Below, piece after piece: positions 1 to 11,982 of a stretch of DNA of 64,000 bases. The translations under genes were made by a program, and so were the position numbers. The notes beneath the pieces are model-generated. The model was not told the DNA's origin. It ran no database searches and saw only the letters and a list, made by a program, of their open reading frames with translations. Origin of the DNA: Selaginella moellendorffii (taxonomy: Eukaryota; Streptophyta; Lycopodiopsida; Selaginellales; Selaginellaceae); assembly GCF_000143415.4 (NCBI RefSeq), contig NW_003314262.1, positions 1,754,317-1,818,316 on the forward strand, given 5' to 3'. Position 1 is the first letter of the stretch. Each line of letters opens with the position of its first letter.

Positions 1-32
<32 letters not shown>

Positions 33-38
33 TCACAA
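1..38. repeat. TC/AC microsatellite
   Basis: A (TC)n tract runs directly into an (AC)n tract at the left window edge. It lies in what is read as an intron of the RBOH gene that follows. No function is inferred. Confidence 0.9.
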
Positions 39-263
39 GTTTCCATGATGGATAAAAGTTCTTGCATGAATGGATTGCCTCTATATGTTCTACATGTTTC
101 TCGTGGTCCATAGCGAGAATTTCTTGACACGTTTCCAAACTTTTGACATTGTTCTTCCCCATTTTGCGTTCTTCTCCTCCCAAGCTCACATAAAACTTTT
201 CTTTTTCTTTTATCTGATTTCTCGGCTGAAATCTCTCAAGCTTGCAATGGTTTTTTCTTCCAG

Positions 264-3237
264 GGATGCCAGACTCGAGGGAATTCACTGGCGAGCTTTT
301 CGACGCGCTTGCACGGAGGAAGCACCAAAACCTCCAGTGCATTAACAAAGAGGAGCTCTACGAGTTTTGGTTGCAGCTATCTGACCAAAGCTTCGACTCC
401 AGGATCCAAATCTTTTTCGATATGTAAGCGCATCACTCCCACTCTTCTCACGTTTTAAATAATCTCATTGCCCGCCACCTTCTTATCGTTTTCTATCTTG
501 TTCTCCTATAATTTAGGTGTGACAAGGACGCAGATGGACGTATCACCGAGGAAGAAGTGAAAGAGGTGCGTGGAATTTAGCTGATAGGCTCCACTTCTAT
601 CTTAAATACACTACTCTGTCTTTGGTTTTCGTCCCAGATTATTATTCTCAGCGCTTCGGCCAACAAGCTATCAAAGCTCAACGAGCAAGCCGAGGAATAT
701 GCGGCCCTCATCATGGAAGAGCTGGATCCCAACGGAATCGGCTACATTGAAGTAAGTTTCAAGTTTATAAAACCTTCACCACCTTTTCAATCTCTTCTTT
801 GATTTGCTAGCTCTGGCAGCTCGAGAGTTTGATGCTGGGACAATTCGCATCACTAGCACAAGATGGTTATCTCAATTACAGCCAAACTTGGAGCCAGACT
901 CTGGCATTTGAACAATCCGGGAAGATCATACTCTGGGCTAGGAAGATCAAATACTTCGTCATCGAGAACTGGCAGCGCGTCTGGGTGGTGGGCTTGTGGA
1001 TCTTTGCAATGTGTGGGCTTTTTCTCTGGAAGTTCTTCACGTACAAGCAAACCTCGGCTTTCAAGCTTCTCGGCTACTGCCTTTGTTCGGCCAAAGGAGC
1101 CGCCGAGACGCTCAAGCTCAACATGGCTTTGGTTCTCCTCCCGGTTTGCAGGAACACCATCACTTGGCTTCGCTCCACGATCGTGGGAAGTGTTGTTCCA
1201 TTCGATGACAATCTAAACTTCCACAAGGCAAGCGTTTAGAACTAAAGTTTCTGAGAACCAAATAGTGAAGTAGAAAGTTCGTGCTGTGGGTTCTAAGTTC
1301 CTGGTGACTGATACGTTTGCAGATAATTGCAGGAGCCATCGTTGCGGGGGTTGGAATCCACGCGACGGTTCACCTCGCGTGTGATTTTCCCAGGATCATC
1401 CGGGCGAGCGAGGAAGAGTTTATGATCTATCTCGGGCGAGGGTTCCACTACAAGCAGCCAACTTACGTGGGGATCTTGGTTTCTATAGAGGGTGTTACAG
1501 GGATTAGCATGGTGATTATGATGAGCATTGCGTTCGTGCTGGCAACGAGATGGTTTCGTAGGAATCTCGTGAGGCTCCCTTGGCCCTTGCACAGGTTGAC
1601 GGGGTTTAACGCATTTTGGTACTCCCACCACCTTTTCATGGTGGTTTACGTGCTTTTGCTGCTTCACTCCATCTTCTTATTTTTCACAAACGACTGGGTG
1701 GCGAAATCAGTAAGCTGGTTACAGTTTGTTTTCCTAGCATGTTGTCCTAACAAAAGTATGAGTTTTGATCTGGTAGACATGGATGTATCTCTCTGTGCCA
1801 GTGCTTCTTTACTCAGTGGAGAGGATCCTCTCAGCATTTCGAGCTAGACATTTCACAGTACAAGTTGTCAAGGTGAGAAGTTTCATTGGATTGTGGAAGT
1901 TGCTGTTAAACTCTTTTGTGTATATGAAGGCTGCTATTCATCCTGGAAATGTTCTTGCCTTGAAGATGACAAAGCCACCTACGTTCAAGTATAAGAGTGG
2001 CATGTATCTATTTATCAAATGTATATCCATCTCTCCTTTTGAATGGTAAGTTCAAGAAAACATTATTTTGGAAGCTATTTACATTGTTTTCAGGCATCCA
2101 TTTTCTATTACCTCCGCTCCTAGTGACAGGCATTTAAGCGTGCATATACGAACTGTGGGGGACTGGACGGAGGAGCTTAGAAGAATCTTCTCCAAGGTAA
2201 GTAGAAAACACTTAGGATAGTATTGTTATTTTGCTTAGGTTTGTTCAAGAGATCTCTTTTGTTTTTCAGGCACTTGGAGGTCTTGCAGAGAAAGAAAATG
2301 TTCTGGAGAGTGAGAGCAGCGACATTAGCATCATAAGACACAGGTACACTATTCAAAGGTTACTTATAACTTTTAAATTGCAAGCTTTCTCTCAGATTCC
2401 CAAAGCTTCAAATCGATGGACCTTATGGAGCTCCAGCCCAGGATTATCAGAAATATGATGTTTTACTGCTCGTTGGAATTGGAATTGGAGCAACGCCTTT
2501 CATCAGCGTTCTCAAAGACATGCTAAACCAAATAAAACTGGCAGATCAACAACAGGTATTATATCTTCATACCTATTATTATTATTGTTTTGCCAGTTCT
2601 TGTCGATGAAGCAGATTCGAAGCCCCAGGAAACGAAATGAAAGAAAGCTGCAATGTCCCACGAATGCATATTTCTACTGGGTCACTCGAGAGCAAGGCTC
2701 GTTCGAGTGGTTTAGAGGAGTGTTAAACGAAGTTGCCGAGATTGACAACAAGGTGATGCCTGATCATGACAATATCACACTAAAATATATTCTTGCAGGC
2801 AGTGATCGAGATGCATAACTATCTCACCAGCGTTTATGAAGAAGGGGATGCTCGCTCAGCTCTCATCACAATGATGCAAGCTTTTCATCATGCCAAGAAT
2901 GGTGTTGACATTGTCTCAGGAACAAGAGTAAGATCTTTGATCTGATTTCATTTTGATTGCTTATAATAAATCTCTTACCAATACTCAGGTTAGAACTCAC
3001 TTTGCTCGACCCAAATGGTATAAAGTATTTTCCAGGCTTGCCAACATTCATACAAATTCAAGAATAGGTGAGTGAGATTTTCTCTTTTTCTTTTTTATTT
3101 TCTTTCTTATTGCATTTGCTTATGAAGGTGTCTTCTATTGTGGACCTATGGTTTTAGCTAGGGAGCTTGATGCATTATCAAGTGAATTTAACCAAATATC
3201 CAACTCAAAATTTGAGTTTCACAAAGAAAATTTTTAA
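264..3237 (+). CDS. RBOH: Respiratory burst oxidase homolog (plant NADPH oxidase), 3' part, 14 exons
   Basis: Plasma-membrane NADPH oxidase producing apoplastic superoxide. Exons by reading-frame continuity: 264-423, 517-565, 638-751, 811-1227, 1323-1709, 1777-1872, 1930-2045, 2094-2196, 2270-2343, 2396-2555, 2597-2752, 2799-2927, 2989-3067, 3128-3237, giving 715 codons and TAA. The first visible exon opens mid-codon after a CAG acceptor, so roughly the first 200 residues of the usual ~900 lie upstream of the window. Visible in order: an EF-hand loop [12 protein letters not shown] and a weaker second one, NWQRVW before the first membrane helix, haem-ligand histidines in GIHATVHL and WYSHHLF, FAD motif HPFSITSAP, nucleotide motif [41 protein letters not shown]-like segment, and the family C-terminus FEFHKENF. 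Calcium and phosphorylation control is known for the family. The intron after 1227 starts GC rather than GT. The start of exon 11 is ambiguous (2597 or 2615, both in frame). Confidence 0.94.
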
Positions 3238-4907
3238 CAAAATCTTTCATGTTTCAATCAAATTACTAGAAGTTGAGATGCTATTTAAATTATTAAATTT
3301 TATAAAGATATATAAATAGAAAATTTTATGTAAAGAAATTGAGAATAGAAAATATAGATATGATGCTAACAATAATAATGTAGTAGGATTTTGATAATCA
3401 TCTGGAATACAAAAATATGCATATTAATTAATCCAAAAACTTGGTTTATATATAGGAGCAAGTGGTATAGATTGAAACCAATCTTCCATATTCTATGCAC
3501 TCATATTGGTGGAAGTGAGGGGCAACTTTAATTATCTTTGATGAGTGCTTGGAATTGGGATTTTGGTTTAGATATAACTTTTGTATTGTTTGAGTCTCAC
3601 TTTCTTTGTAACTTTTTCAATTTATTCTTTTTTACTTTTTTTTCTTTTCATTTATCTTCATAGCAGAGCAGCAACCTCCTCCTTTTTGACACTAGAGTAG
3701 TAGTTAGTGCAATTGCTCAATGCCATGCAATTGTAGTTAAACTAGCAACATTCATAACATGTGGTATAACTCCTCTAGCTCTTATTGCCAACCTCATGTC
3801 CATTTGGAGTTCTTCCATGGGAATCTTAGAGATGATGTGTACTATTAGTTCGATCACTTTATAGTGATTGCTACTTATCATTTTTGGGATGATACTTAGT
3901 GTTTGCGTGAGTTTCCCAAATATCTCCAAGGGATGGCATTGTAGTGGTACAATAGTTTGAGTGCAACCACTCGTGTGGATTGGAGAATTCTTAATGATCA
4001 TTTACGGCCGATAGTACTTTCAATCTTTATTCCACAGTTTCTCTATGCCTACCATGATTCTCTTATTTTAGGCAGGTATATAAAACATTATTGTGTGACC
4101 AAGAAGCTGTGTAGGTCTTTTTATTAATCAAAGATGTGATGTGATGTTATCTGGTATGTTTGTAATTGTGTTTGGTGCCAAGTTCATAATACTCCCCCTC
4201 GTGCTACGTAAGGACAATTAAAATCTTCAAACATGTATTTGGACATGCTGACAATTACAATGATGCCTTCCAACAATTGCATTGTCTTCGGCAAAGACCA
4301 TCTAAGTTAGTGATGCAATTTGGCGATCGCTTCTAGAGCCTTTTACTTTGTACAAAGCCAAATATATTAGAGTGGATCAAGTTGGGAATGTTGTAGCTAG
4401 CATTTCGTCAAGATCTTGTGAGATTTGTGCATGTACTTGCTCCAACCATCCTTTGACTAAAACAATATTATAATACATCACCTTTTCCACTTCTCATTGC
4501 ACATCCTTCCATTTCACTTTTTATAGGAGATGGTCTTATTCCAATGGAGGTTGATATTACTGTTGTTCGTGTTCAAGGATAAAGGCAAAGACATGGTCAT
4601 GGCCGTGATATCTGCTACTGGGGTTAGCCATATGTATCAATGTTATCTGCATTTTCTAGATTAGCATTCTCCATTTTCTAAGTGGAGACTTTGGCATCAA
4701 CAACATCCTATTAGTGTTGTTGTAATGGAAAGTCTTGACACAAAGATTCTTCCAAAAAGCTAGGAGTCATGTTAGTAGTGGATGGTTTTTATGCAAATAA
4801 AGAAATGACCCTTTCATCCTTCTTTTGAGAGTATCATCAAGGGGTTCACTCGGCATTAGTTCATCTAGTATTTATTTTCCAAATTTGTTTTTATAGCAAG
4901 AGATGAC
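3238..4907. other. AT-rich intergenic DNA without recognised gene
   Basis: Downstream of the RBOH stop the sequence is AT-rich and punctuated by stops in all frames. The first part would hold the 3' UTR and polyadenylation region. From about 3.7 kb the text resembles decayed repeat DNA, but I could not assign it to a family. No intact coding region, RNA gene or array was recognised. Confidence 0.5.
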
Positions 4908-4912
4908 CTATT

Positions 4913-6609
4913 TGTAAGCGACTAATTTTTCCATTCTACTTTATTCACTTAACCACACCTTTGACCATTTGGAGGAGTCTCACTCACAACCTCCTTAAGT
5001 CCAATTCAGGGCTTGGGACTTACTAGCCCCAAGAATGGCATCCATGCCACTCATCTCTTGCACTTAGTCCAAGTGCTCCACGTGTCTAGTCCCAGGACCG
5101 ACACCCCAAGGTACCACCGACATACTAGCCCGTTACGCTAAGGCTATGCCCCTTTACCTTGGTCATACCGGTGGTCTAACACCACCTGCATCACAATCCC
5201 GTCTCTCAAGGACTGGACCATCCGTCCATGAGTGATCATTCCAGATCCACTCCTTAGCATCCTTAGGATGCCCACAGACGTGGGGAATAGCCTTCCCCAA
5301 TATCCCTTTTCTGGTCCCCACCAAGTCCCTTTCTGCCCATAGCTATGTTCACCAACACTACCACTGGATTGAGGCCCACCGGCCTGACCACTAAGTCCCA
5401 CGGTCCTTTGGGACTTCCTCACCACACGACTGTGTCCTTGGTCACTACCCCAGAGGACTGCTCCTCTTCCTTTCCACAGTCTGGGCCTTTGGGACAACAT
5501 TTCGGAACACCGTGGCCTTATGCGAGCCACCTGGGTACTCTCCCCGCCTTTCGCCTTTAGGTGCTCTAGCCATGGGCTTAGAGCGAGGTTCCGTTGAGCC
5601 ACGCCTGGTATCCAAGTAGGTAATGCCACCCACACTTGGACTAGGAGCATCGGCCAGTCGATCTCCCGGGGGAACTAGAGCCGGCTCTTGAACACTTCAC
5701 CAAGCTACCCCGCTTGTTGGTCTGTATTCACTCTAATCTTGGACTTCCTAGTGGTCAGTTCATCACCCAACATTGGGTCTGGCCTTCCTGGGCCAAATTG
5801 GCCTTTCCTGGCCAAACTGGCTCCACTGCAGTCCTCCCCCTTACTATACTTTTGGAGCTCACCAAACCCCCTAGGGTCTGGGAGACGAATGCTTTAGGCT
5901 TTCACCCTCTCAGACTCGAACTTGGACTCGAACTCGGACTTGGACTCGGACTCGGACTCGGACTCGGGCTCGGTCTCGGCCTCCGCCTCGGTCTCGGTCC
6001 CGGTCTTGGTCTCGGTCTCGGTCTCGGTCCCGGTCTCGGTCTCGGTCTCGGTCCCGGTCTCAGTCTCGACCTCGGACTCCATCTCGGGTCCTTCTCGGAC
6101 TCCATCTCGGATTCCATCTCAGGTCCATCTCGGACTCCGTCTCGGTCCATCTCGGACTCCATCTCGAACTCCACTTCGGACTCCATCTCGGACTCCATCT
6201 CGGACTCCACCTCAGACTCCATCTCGGACTCCATCTCAGTCCATCTCGGACTCCATCTCGGACTCCGTCTTGGTCCATCTCGGACTCCATCTCGGACTCC
6301 ACTTCAGACTCCATCTCGGACTCCATCTCGGTCCATCTCGGACTCCGTCTCAGTCCATCTCGGACTCCATCTCGGACTCTTCCACGTGTCATGTGTTGGT
6401 CCTTTTGGGTCCCTTTTTGGAGCCTCGCTTATTGCTCGCTTTGTGCTTGTTCCTCAAGCACTTTGTTGGGAGTTCCACTCCCGCTCTCGACCTTCCAAGT
6501 CGGAGCTTTTAGTCCAAACGGGTCACGCTTGTTTGGCTTTCGCTTCAGCCACTACCACGTGGCACCCTTTCTAGCTCCACTTTGGGGCCTAGGGATTTTG
6601 TGTCTCACA
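4913..6609 (-). mobile_element. Solo LTR of family A (LARD-like), with target-site duplication
   Basis: On the minus strand the unit begins TGTGAGACAC (6609 downward) and ends CTTACA (4913), the short inverted ends of an LTR. It is flanked by a perfect 5-bp direct repeat CTATT (4908-4912 and 6610-6614). The same unit recurs in plus orientation at 40297-41867, 45972-47684 and 47958-49485, where it is followed by an internal domain. Here no internal domain follows, so this is a solo LTR left by LTR-LTR recombination. It contains a C/T-rich minisatellite (5911-6391). Long open frames across the minisatellite are compositional artefacts. Confidence 0.9.
5911..6391 (-). repeat. Minisatellite inside family A LTR
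   Basis: Degenerate tandem array. On the minus strand it is hexamers of GAGTCC/GAGACC type next to 12-mers of GAGATGGAGTCC type alternating with GAGATGGACC. The same two-part array recurs in every other family A LTR of the window. The reading frames it keeps open encode simple ESE or RDGV-like repeats on both strands and are not taken as genes. Confidence 0.9.
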
Positions 6610-6614
6610 CTATT

Positions 6615-7440
6615 ATTCTCTCTATGTTAGTTGATATAAACTTGAATTTATCTTCTATTGCTCACCCTATTGCCATACATTGCCATCTATAGTTACATCG
6701 TGCAACAAAGCCAGTTTTTATTCTTTATAGTAATGGCTATACATATACACATGCATGGGATGAGGCAGATCTAGTGGTGTATATAATAGATTTCAAGTTT
6801 GAATTTCAATCATTATAGGTGGTGTGAGTTAAGCTTTTAACCTCATCTTTAGTATAGATTGGCTACAGTATAATCATGCCAAATATTACTTTAAAGTTTC
6901 TCCCCCTTATCTCATATTTCTTTATATTTCTTTCATTCCTTTCACTTTTTTTTTCATTTTGTCCTTTTACTTTTACCTTTGCCTCCATCATTTTTATTTC
7001 TCCATTACTTCCTACTTTATTTCCATCTTGCTCCTCTATTCTCTCTCTAATCCCTCCAACTCCAACACTCTTTGTGTTGCAATAATTCAACTTAGAAAGG
7101 AGTATGTTAATATCTTCAACTTTGACCTGTCATTTAGGGCTAAGATTGTAAGACATCATCCTAATCCAATTAAGGATGCCCATCCAATCAAGGTTCTTAT
7201 TTAGTGTCAATCATCAAAGGAGATCAAGATTTTAGATGTGAATGTCAAGGAGATGTTAGAGGTGTTATCCAAAAGTCTCAAAGTCCTTAGGTGTGTGAAC
7301 TTCATTTTGTGACAAAGTCTAATGGGAGTATTCACTTTTACATTAACTATTGTCTATTAAATTAGGTGATTATTTCAAACATGTACCCTTTTCCTCACAC
7401 TATTAATCTTCTGGATCATCTAGGGAAAAGTCATTAGTTC
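6615..7440. other. Intergenic DNA, no recognised gene
   Basis: AT-rich stretch with a long polypyrimidine tract (about 6890-7060). The polypyrimidine composition explains open frames on both strands there. No motif of a known family was seen. The right part may already be the 5' portion of the decayed gypsy pol that follows. Confidence 0.5.
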
Positions 7441-8640
7441 ACTAAGTTAGATTTTACTTATGGGAATTGGTAAGTGCCAATGGCCGAAAAAGATATTCCC
7501 AAGACTGTTTTTCATACACTATTTAGTTTGTATAAGTTCTTGGTGATGGCATTCAATTTAAACAATGCTTCAATGACTCTTTAGCGAACGATGGACAAAT
7601 TATTTTATGATATGCCAAAACTAACTATTGACTTCATTGATGATGTCTTGATCCACTCGGAGGTATATGGGAAGAGCACATTTGTGATGTTCGTAAAGTG
7701 TTGGATTGGCTGTGGGAAATTAGTTTAAAGTTGAATCAATCGAAGTGTGTGTTTGGGTCCAAAGACACAATTTATTTTAGGTATTATATTTTTTATGAAG
7801 ATTTGCAAATTAATCTTGACAAACACTTATAGCTATTTTAAAGTTCCCAACTCCGAAGTGTGCAAATAATATATAACACTTTTTAGGCAAGGTATAATAT
7901 CTTGGTTGTTTCATTGATCATTTTTTTGATTGTACTGCATTGCAAGTGTTGCTGAAGTTATCAATGTCATCTTTCATCTAGTTTGTGGATTATGAGTGAG
8001 CTTGCATGTGGCACAACCATAATCATGGCCATTAGATCTCTGTAAGGTCAAGTGTTTGAGCTTTTCAATTAGGTCTGTAATTATGGCTGTTGAATCTTTG
8101 GAATGTGGAGTGTTTGAGCTGTCTGATTGAGTCTGGAATCAGGACTTCCATTTTGCTTTGTTGTTGGGCATTTGCAAATCTCAAAGAGTTATTGATAACT
8201 CTTCCAATTTTGGTGTATTCTCATTACACTTAATTTTTCATTTTGCGCATAGATGCTTCTGATACCAATCTTGGAGATATGTTGATGTAAAAGAGCTTGA
8301 GTGTGTTTAGTTAGTGCCATGCATTGCATATATCAGCTGTACATTATAACTAACAAAGATGAACTACTTCACAATAGACAAAGAGTGTTTAACAACAGTG
8401 TGGGGTTTTGAGAAGTTTCATGCATATTTGCATAGTTCTTGAACATTACTAAAAGGTGATCATGCTATGGTTACTTTGTTATTGAAGTGGAATAATTTTC
8501 TTGATGGGTCTTGAAAGTTTCAGATATATGATTTCGAGGTTGTTTATCATTTAGAGAGTTCTATAACTAATGTTAATGCCATTTCTTGAGCTCTTCTTCC
8601 TTCTTCACTCTCTTCTTTTGTTCCTAATGAGCATATTATT
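7441..8640 (+). pseudogene. Decayed Ty3/gypsy pol: reverse transcriptase and RNase H
   Basis: Broken frames spell Ty3/gypsy polymerase motifs in the right order. AEKDIPKTVFHT is followed by a YKFLVMAFNLNNA-like fingers/palm segment, RTMDKLFYD, and the catalytic box FIDDVLIHSE (FIDD at 7633-7644). About 700 bp further on, NYFTIDKECLTTVWGFEKF and DFEVVYHLESSITNVNAIS match the RNase H end of gypsy pol. Stops and frameshifts occur throughout, so no protein is made. An LTR fragment of family C follows at 9033, which would fit a 3' LTR, though the stretch between is too decayed to prove this. Confidence 0.8.
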
Positions 8641-8758
8641 CTAGCATCTATGGATTTTTTGGATAAAGATTTTGTGCTATCAACAGTTATTATACTTAAT
8701 GTTCATTGTTCACAAGATATAGAGCAAAGCTTACTTTCTTTTTTTGAGGTTCCTGAGG

Positions 8759-8785
8759 CTTTAGGGTTTATGCCCTAAACCCTAA
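8759..8785. repeat. Inverted telomere-like repeats
   Basis: A TTTAGGG-type unit is followed by an opposed CCCTAAACCCTAA unit with a few bases between, forming a head-to-head interstitial telomere-like motif in retroelement DNA. Confidence 0.6.
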
Positions 8786-9032
8786 TAAAGTTTTTGAGGC
8801 TCAAAAGTTTGAGCTATGGATCCAAATGCTTTGGGAGGGGTTTGAGAATTTTGTTTCAATTGTTGATGACTTGCCATTTTAATATTTATATTCTAAAGAT
8901 TGTCTTGAGGATGACCTTCCTTATTTTGTGGAGATAGATTTTAATGATCATTTATAACTAATGGTTGTTAGTGCGTCTACAACTGCTGTTAAATACTTCC
9001 TTCTCAATTGAATAGTGTTCTTACTTTTATAT

Positions 9033-9510
9033 AAGGGGGTGTGGGGCTTGTAGGGGTTTCAAAATGTATAGTAGGGATAATAGGTAGATTAGGCATGGTC
9101 AACTAACTTAAGGCATAGTCTAGCTCTGTATTTATGTACCTATTCTTGTTCTTCATTTAATTTGCCAAACTTTATACCATGATAGTTGGCGGAATACTCA
9201 TATCCTTGCATCAAGCTATTGGTATGTTAAAATTGTGGTAGACTTTGTTTGACTCTATTTTGCATGTTAATTATAGCATTGGGATGCTGGATGTTCTGGG
9301 ATTGTTCTACTATTGCTCCGTGCTTCTATCCCTCACTCATAAGTCATTCTGTGTTTTAGTTTCTTCGTTTGTTAGTTATATTTTTGAGCATTTGGCTCTA
9401 TTTTTTTCTTCAGTGGCCCAATGCCCTAAAACTTAGGTTCCACTCTATAGTTATCCTATGATAAATCACAATAAAAAGAAAGGTGAAAACCATGTGTACT
9501 ACAATCCTCC
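9033..9510 (+). mobile_element. Family C LTR fragment
   Basis: Contains the family C signatures also seen at 18.66-19.22 kb and 50.54-51.10 kb: a G-run followed by GTATAGTAGGGATA, the 'GGAATACTCATATCCTTGCA'-type segment, and a degenerate copy of the TTATCCTATGGT hairpin at about 9451-9475. No primer-binding site is readable after it. Confidence 0.65.
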
Positions 9511-9853
9511 AAGATGTCAGCCACACAATCACATTGCACAAAACTAGAACCTTAGTCATAAATTTTTCATGCATTTCTTTAGCTTGGTAGTGCTAAAGTT
9601 GAAGTGATACATATAGGGCCAAGGAGGTTTCTACATTATTAGAATCATATTCCCTCTTTAAAGAAAAATTGTGGATGCTTCAATAGAGTCTAACATTTGC
9701 AAGTGCCTAGTAGACTTCCCTACTAGCCTTAGTAGCAAGCATAGATCAAGCATCAATAAGAACAAATCAAGCAGCATTGGCAAAAGTAAGTCAAGTAGTA
9801 GGATACAAGTTTTAAGCTCTCTCTCTCATATCCCTACAACATACTTTTATGCA

Positions 9854-10050
9854 TGCTCTATGAAGAAACAAGAACACTAAGCCTCTTGGATGGCTCTCAA
9901 GAAAAATGACAAAGAAAATTAAAGAACCCTAAACAAAAGGACTGTGGCTCAATGTGGTGGAGAACAGGTGGAATACCCAAATTGCAGCCTTGTTTATTTT
10001 GAGTAAATTTATATAGAATCTATAACCTGAAGCCAAGCAGGCAACAAAGC
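9854..10050 (-). repeat. Left arm of an inverted LTR-like repeat flanking the lectin gene
   Basis: Reverse-complement copy, about 80% identical by eye, of 11983-12163. Shared blocks include TATGAAGAAACAAGAACACT, AGAACCCTAAAC and CTGAAGCCAAGC. The right arm ends next to TGGTATTAGAG, a primer-binding-site-like sequence, so both arms are read as LTR ends of one family in opposite orientation. Confidence 0.7.
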
Positions 10051-10547
10051 TAATAACCTCCTTATATGCTGCTGTACTCTCCACCCAACAACTTGAACAA
10101 GCCACTTCTTGAAACTCCTATTAGAAAGAGTAGTGTTGTATTGTATTTATGTGTGTGACCAAGTTAAGGCCTAAGTACTTGCCATGCCACCCTTTTTTAC
10201 TGCCTAATAGTGCAATTGATGTGCTGTTTCACTAGAGTTGTCGTGGCCTAGCTGGATTTTTCAAATTTAAGTTCTAGGTAAATTTTACATTAAGAGAATA
10301 TTCAATCTCTTTGACTTACAGAAATTAAAATTAAAATTGCATGCAGATATCTGGATAAGGAAGTCTTCTCTGTATTCTATAAGGATGTTTTGAAATTGCA
10401 AAAGAAAATATTTTAATATCAAAACTAGATATAAATAAAAATTTATATTTTAAAAATATGTATATTTATTACAAGCAGTTGCAGATATATAATTATAAAT
10501 ATAAATATATAAGCTAAAATATCTTATAATAAATATATTAAATTAAC

Positions 10548-11474
10548 TTAATAACTATAACATATTGTTTTAGTTGACCACATGCTTATAGAAGGTTTTC
10601 CATCTTCATATAAAACTAAATTACAATCTAACTGTAATATTAACATTGATGGTTTTACACAATTAAATTTCTTACAATAAGTTTCAGTTGCATATAAGGG
10701 TTTCAAATCAAATGCTGAATATAAAACAAAATTTCCATCTTCTTGTAATCTGAATTTACAATCAAAACTCATTCCATATGTTTTAGTATTCCATATAACT
10801 ATATTTTTGTAATAATAAACAGCATTACAATCTTTCTGTACTAAAAATACATATGTTTTATAAAGATGTGTTAAAAATTCACCAGCATAAAGTGTGGATA
10901 TAAATAGACCTTTATATCCACTAAGTAATGTACTTTTAAAAAAGTTACAAATTTTATATGGATTGGGAAATGAATAAATCATACTATAAAGAGGAGTTAT
11001 TCTAAGCTCATATCCACATATCATATACGCTATTGCAAAAATACCAATATCATGTCGAACAATAATACTTATAAAATATGATGCTCTTTCATTTTGAAAA
11101 GAAAGATAAACTTGCCTGGCAGTTCTTAATATCAAACCTGTAGCATCATTATTATCAACTTGACGGATTCCATTATTATTTGTTGGGCAATGATTACCAG
11201 CAGATATAACAATAAGGAATAAATCTATAATTAAGCTTGTATGATCTGAAAGCATGTCAATATAAGATGTGTGAAATGTAGAACTTTCTGGTGTATTTCC
11301 ATTTAAGGGCAGTGATGTTTCTATGAAACTAATAAAAAAGTAAACTATTACATCCATATTTATTTGTTTAGGAATTGCTCCATTAATTCCATAAATTTCA
11401 TGATGATATTCTTCTTGAGCATAAGCTATATAACAACATGAATAAATAGCTATAATAAAATTTATGTATTTCAT
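10548..11474 (-). CDS. Secreted protein with C-terminal GNA-type (bulb) mannose-lectin domain
   Basis: A 308-codon uninterrupted frame with ATG at 11474-11472. The first ~20 residues (MKYINFIIAIYSCCYIAYAQ) form a typical signal peptide, so the product is expected to be secreted. Residues ~25-200 are of no family I recognise. The last ~110 residues carry three copies of the mannose-binding motif QxDxNxVxY (QKDCNAVYY, QEDGNFVLY, QLDCNLVLY) in beta-prism spacing, as in Galanthus-agglutinin-like lectins that bind mannose glycans and often act in defence or recognition. The gene has no intron and is strongly AT-biased in its third codon positions, unlike the RBOH and PPR genes. A TATA-like element lies 30-40 bp upstream. 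It stands alone between retroelement remnants. Lectin domain sure; biological role and N-terminal domain unknown. Confidence 0.8.
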   Translation of the reverse strand: MKYINFIIAIYSCCYIAYAQEEYHHEIYGINGAIPKQINMDVIVYFFISFIETSLPLNGNTPESSTFHTSYIDMLSDHTSLIIDLFLIVISAGNHCPTNNNGIRQVDNNDATGLILRTARQVYLSFQNERASYFISIIVRHDIGIFAIAYMICGYELRITPLYSMIYSFPNPYKICNFFKSTLLSGYKGLFISTLYAGEFLTHLYKTYVFLVQKDCNAVYYYKNIVIWNTKTYGMSFDCKFRLQEDGNFVLYSAFDLKPLYATETYCKKFNCVKPSMLILQLDCNLVLYEDGKPSISMWSTKTICYSY

Positions 11475-11503
11475 TGAAAAATCTAAATGAATGTATTTGA
11501 ACT

Positions 11504-11514
11504 CTATATTTATA
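11504..11514 (-). promoter_or_regulatory. TATA-like element upstream of the lectin gene
   Basis: On the minus strand TATAAATATAG lies 30-40 bp before the ATG at 11474. If used, the transcript would have a very short leader. The surroundings are AT-rich, so chance occurrence is possible. Confidence 0.45.
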
Positions 11515-11982
11515 AAACTAGTTTAAAAACAGTTTCTTTCATTCACTTTATTTGACACTTTTACAGATGACTTATTTTAAATATAAAATAATCAATTTAT
11601 ATTTAGGAATAGTCATTTATATTATTTTATATTTTAATATCTTTTTCTTTTTATATACACAATCCTGGTGTAGAAAATCTATCAATGCCAAGACAACTGG
11701 CTCTTCTAGTAAGAGCAATGCTTAATTTTGTTATTTATGTTTTGTTGTTATATTTTGAGTACTCAAATTAAAGTCAATTGACTGCCACATGGTCTCTTAT
11801 ATTTTCACTTTCTTCAACTTCAAATTGAATCAAGAAAATGTTGCTGCAGAGCCCTAGATTCTCCTAGAAGTTCCTTTGACTTCATAAGTCAAACTATGTA
11901 AAGCTGTTGTTCATCTGATTGTATTGTGACCTGTGACTTGTGGTTTTGGAGCTAACAGTAGAACAGTATATAACAATATATG

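Noticed and set aside
5714-6574. 286-codon frame and several overlapping frames on both strands with simple (LG), (SD), (ESEM) and (DGVR) repeats
   Set aside because: They arise from the minisatellite, whose 6- and 12-bp period keeps several frames free of stops. The same pattern recurs in every family A LTR, on either strand.
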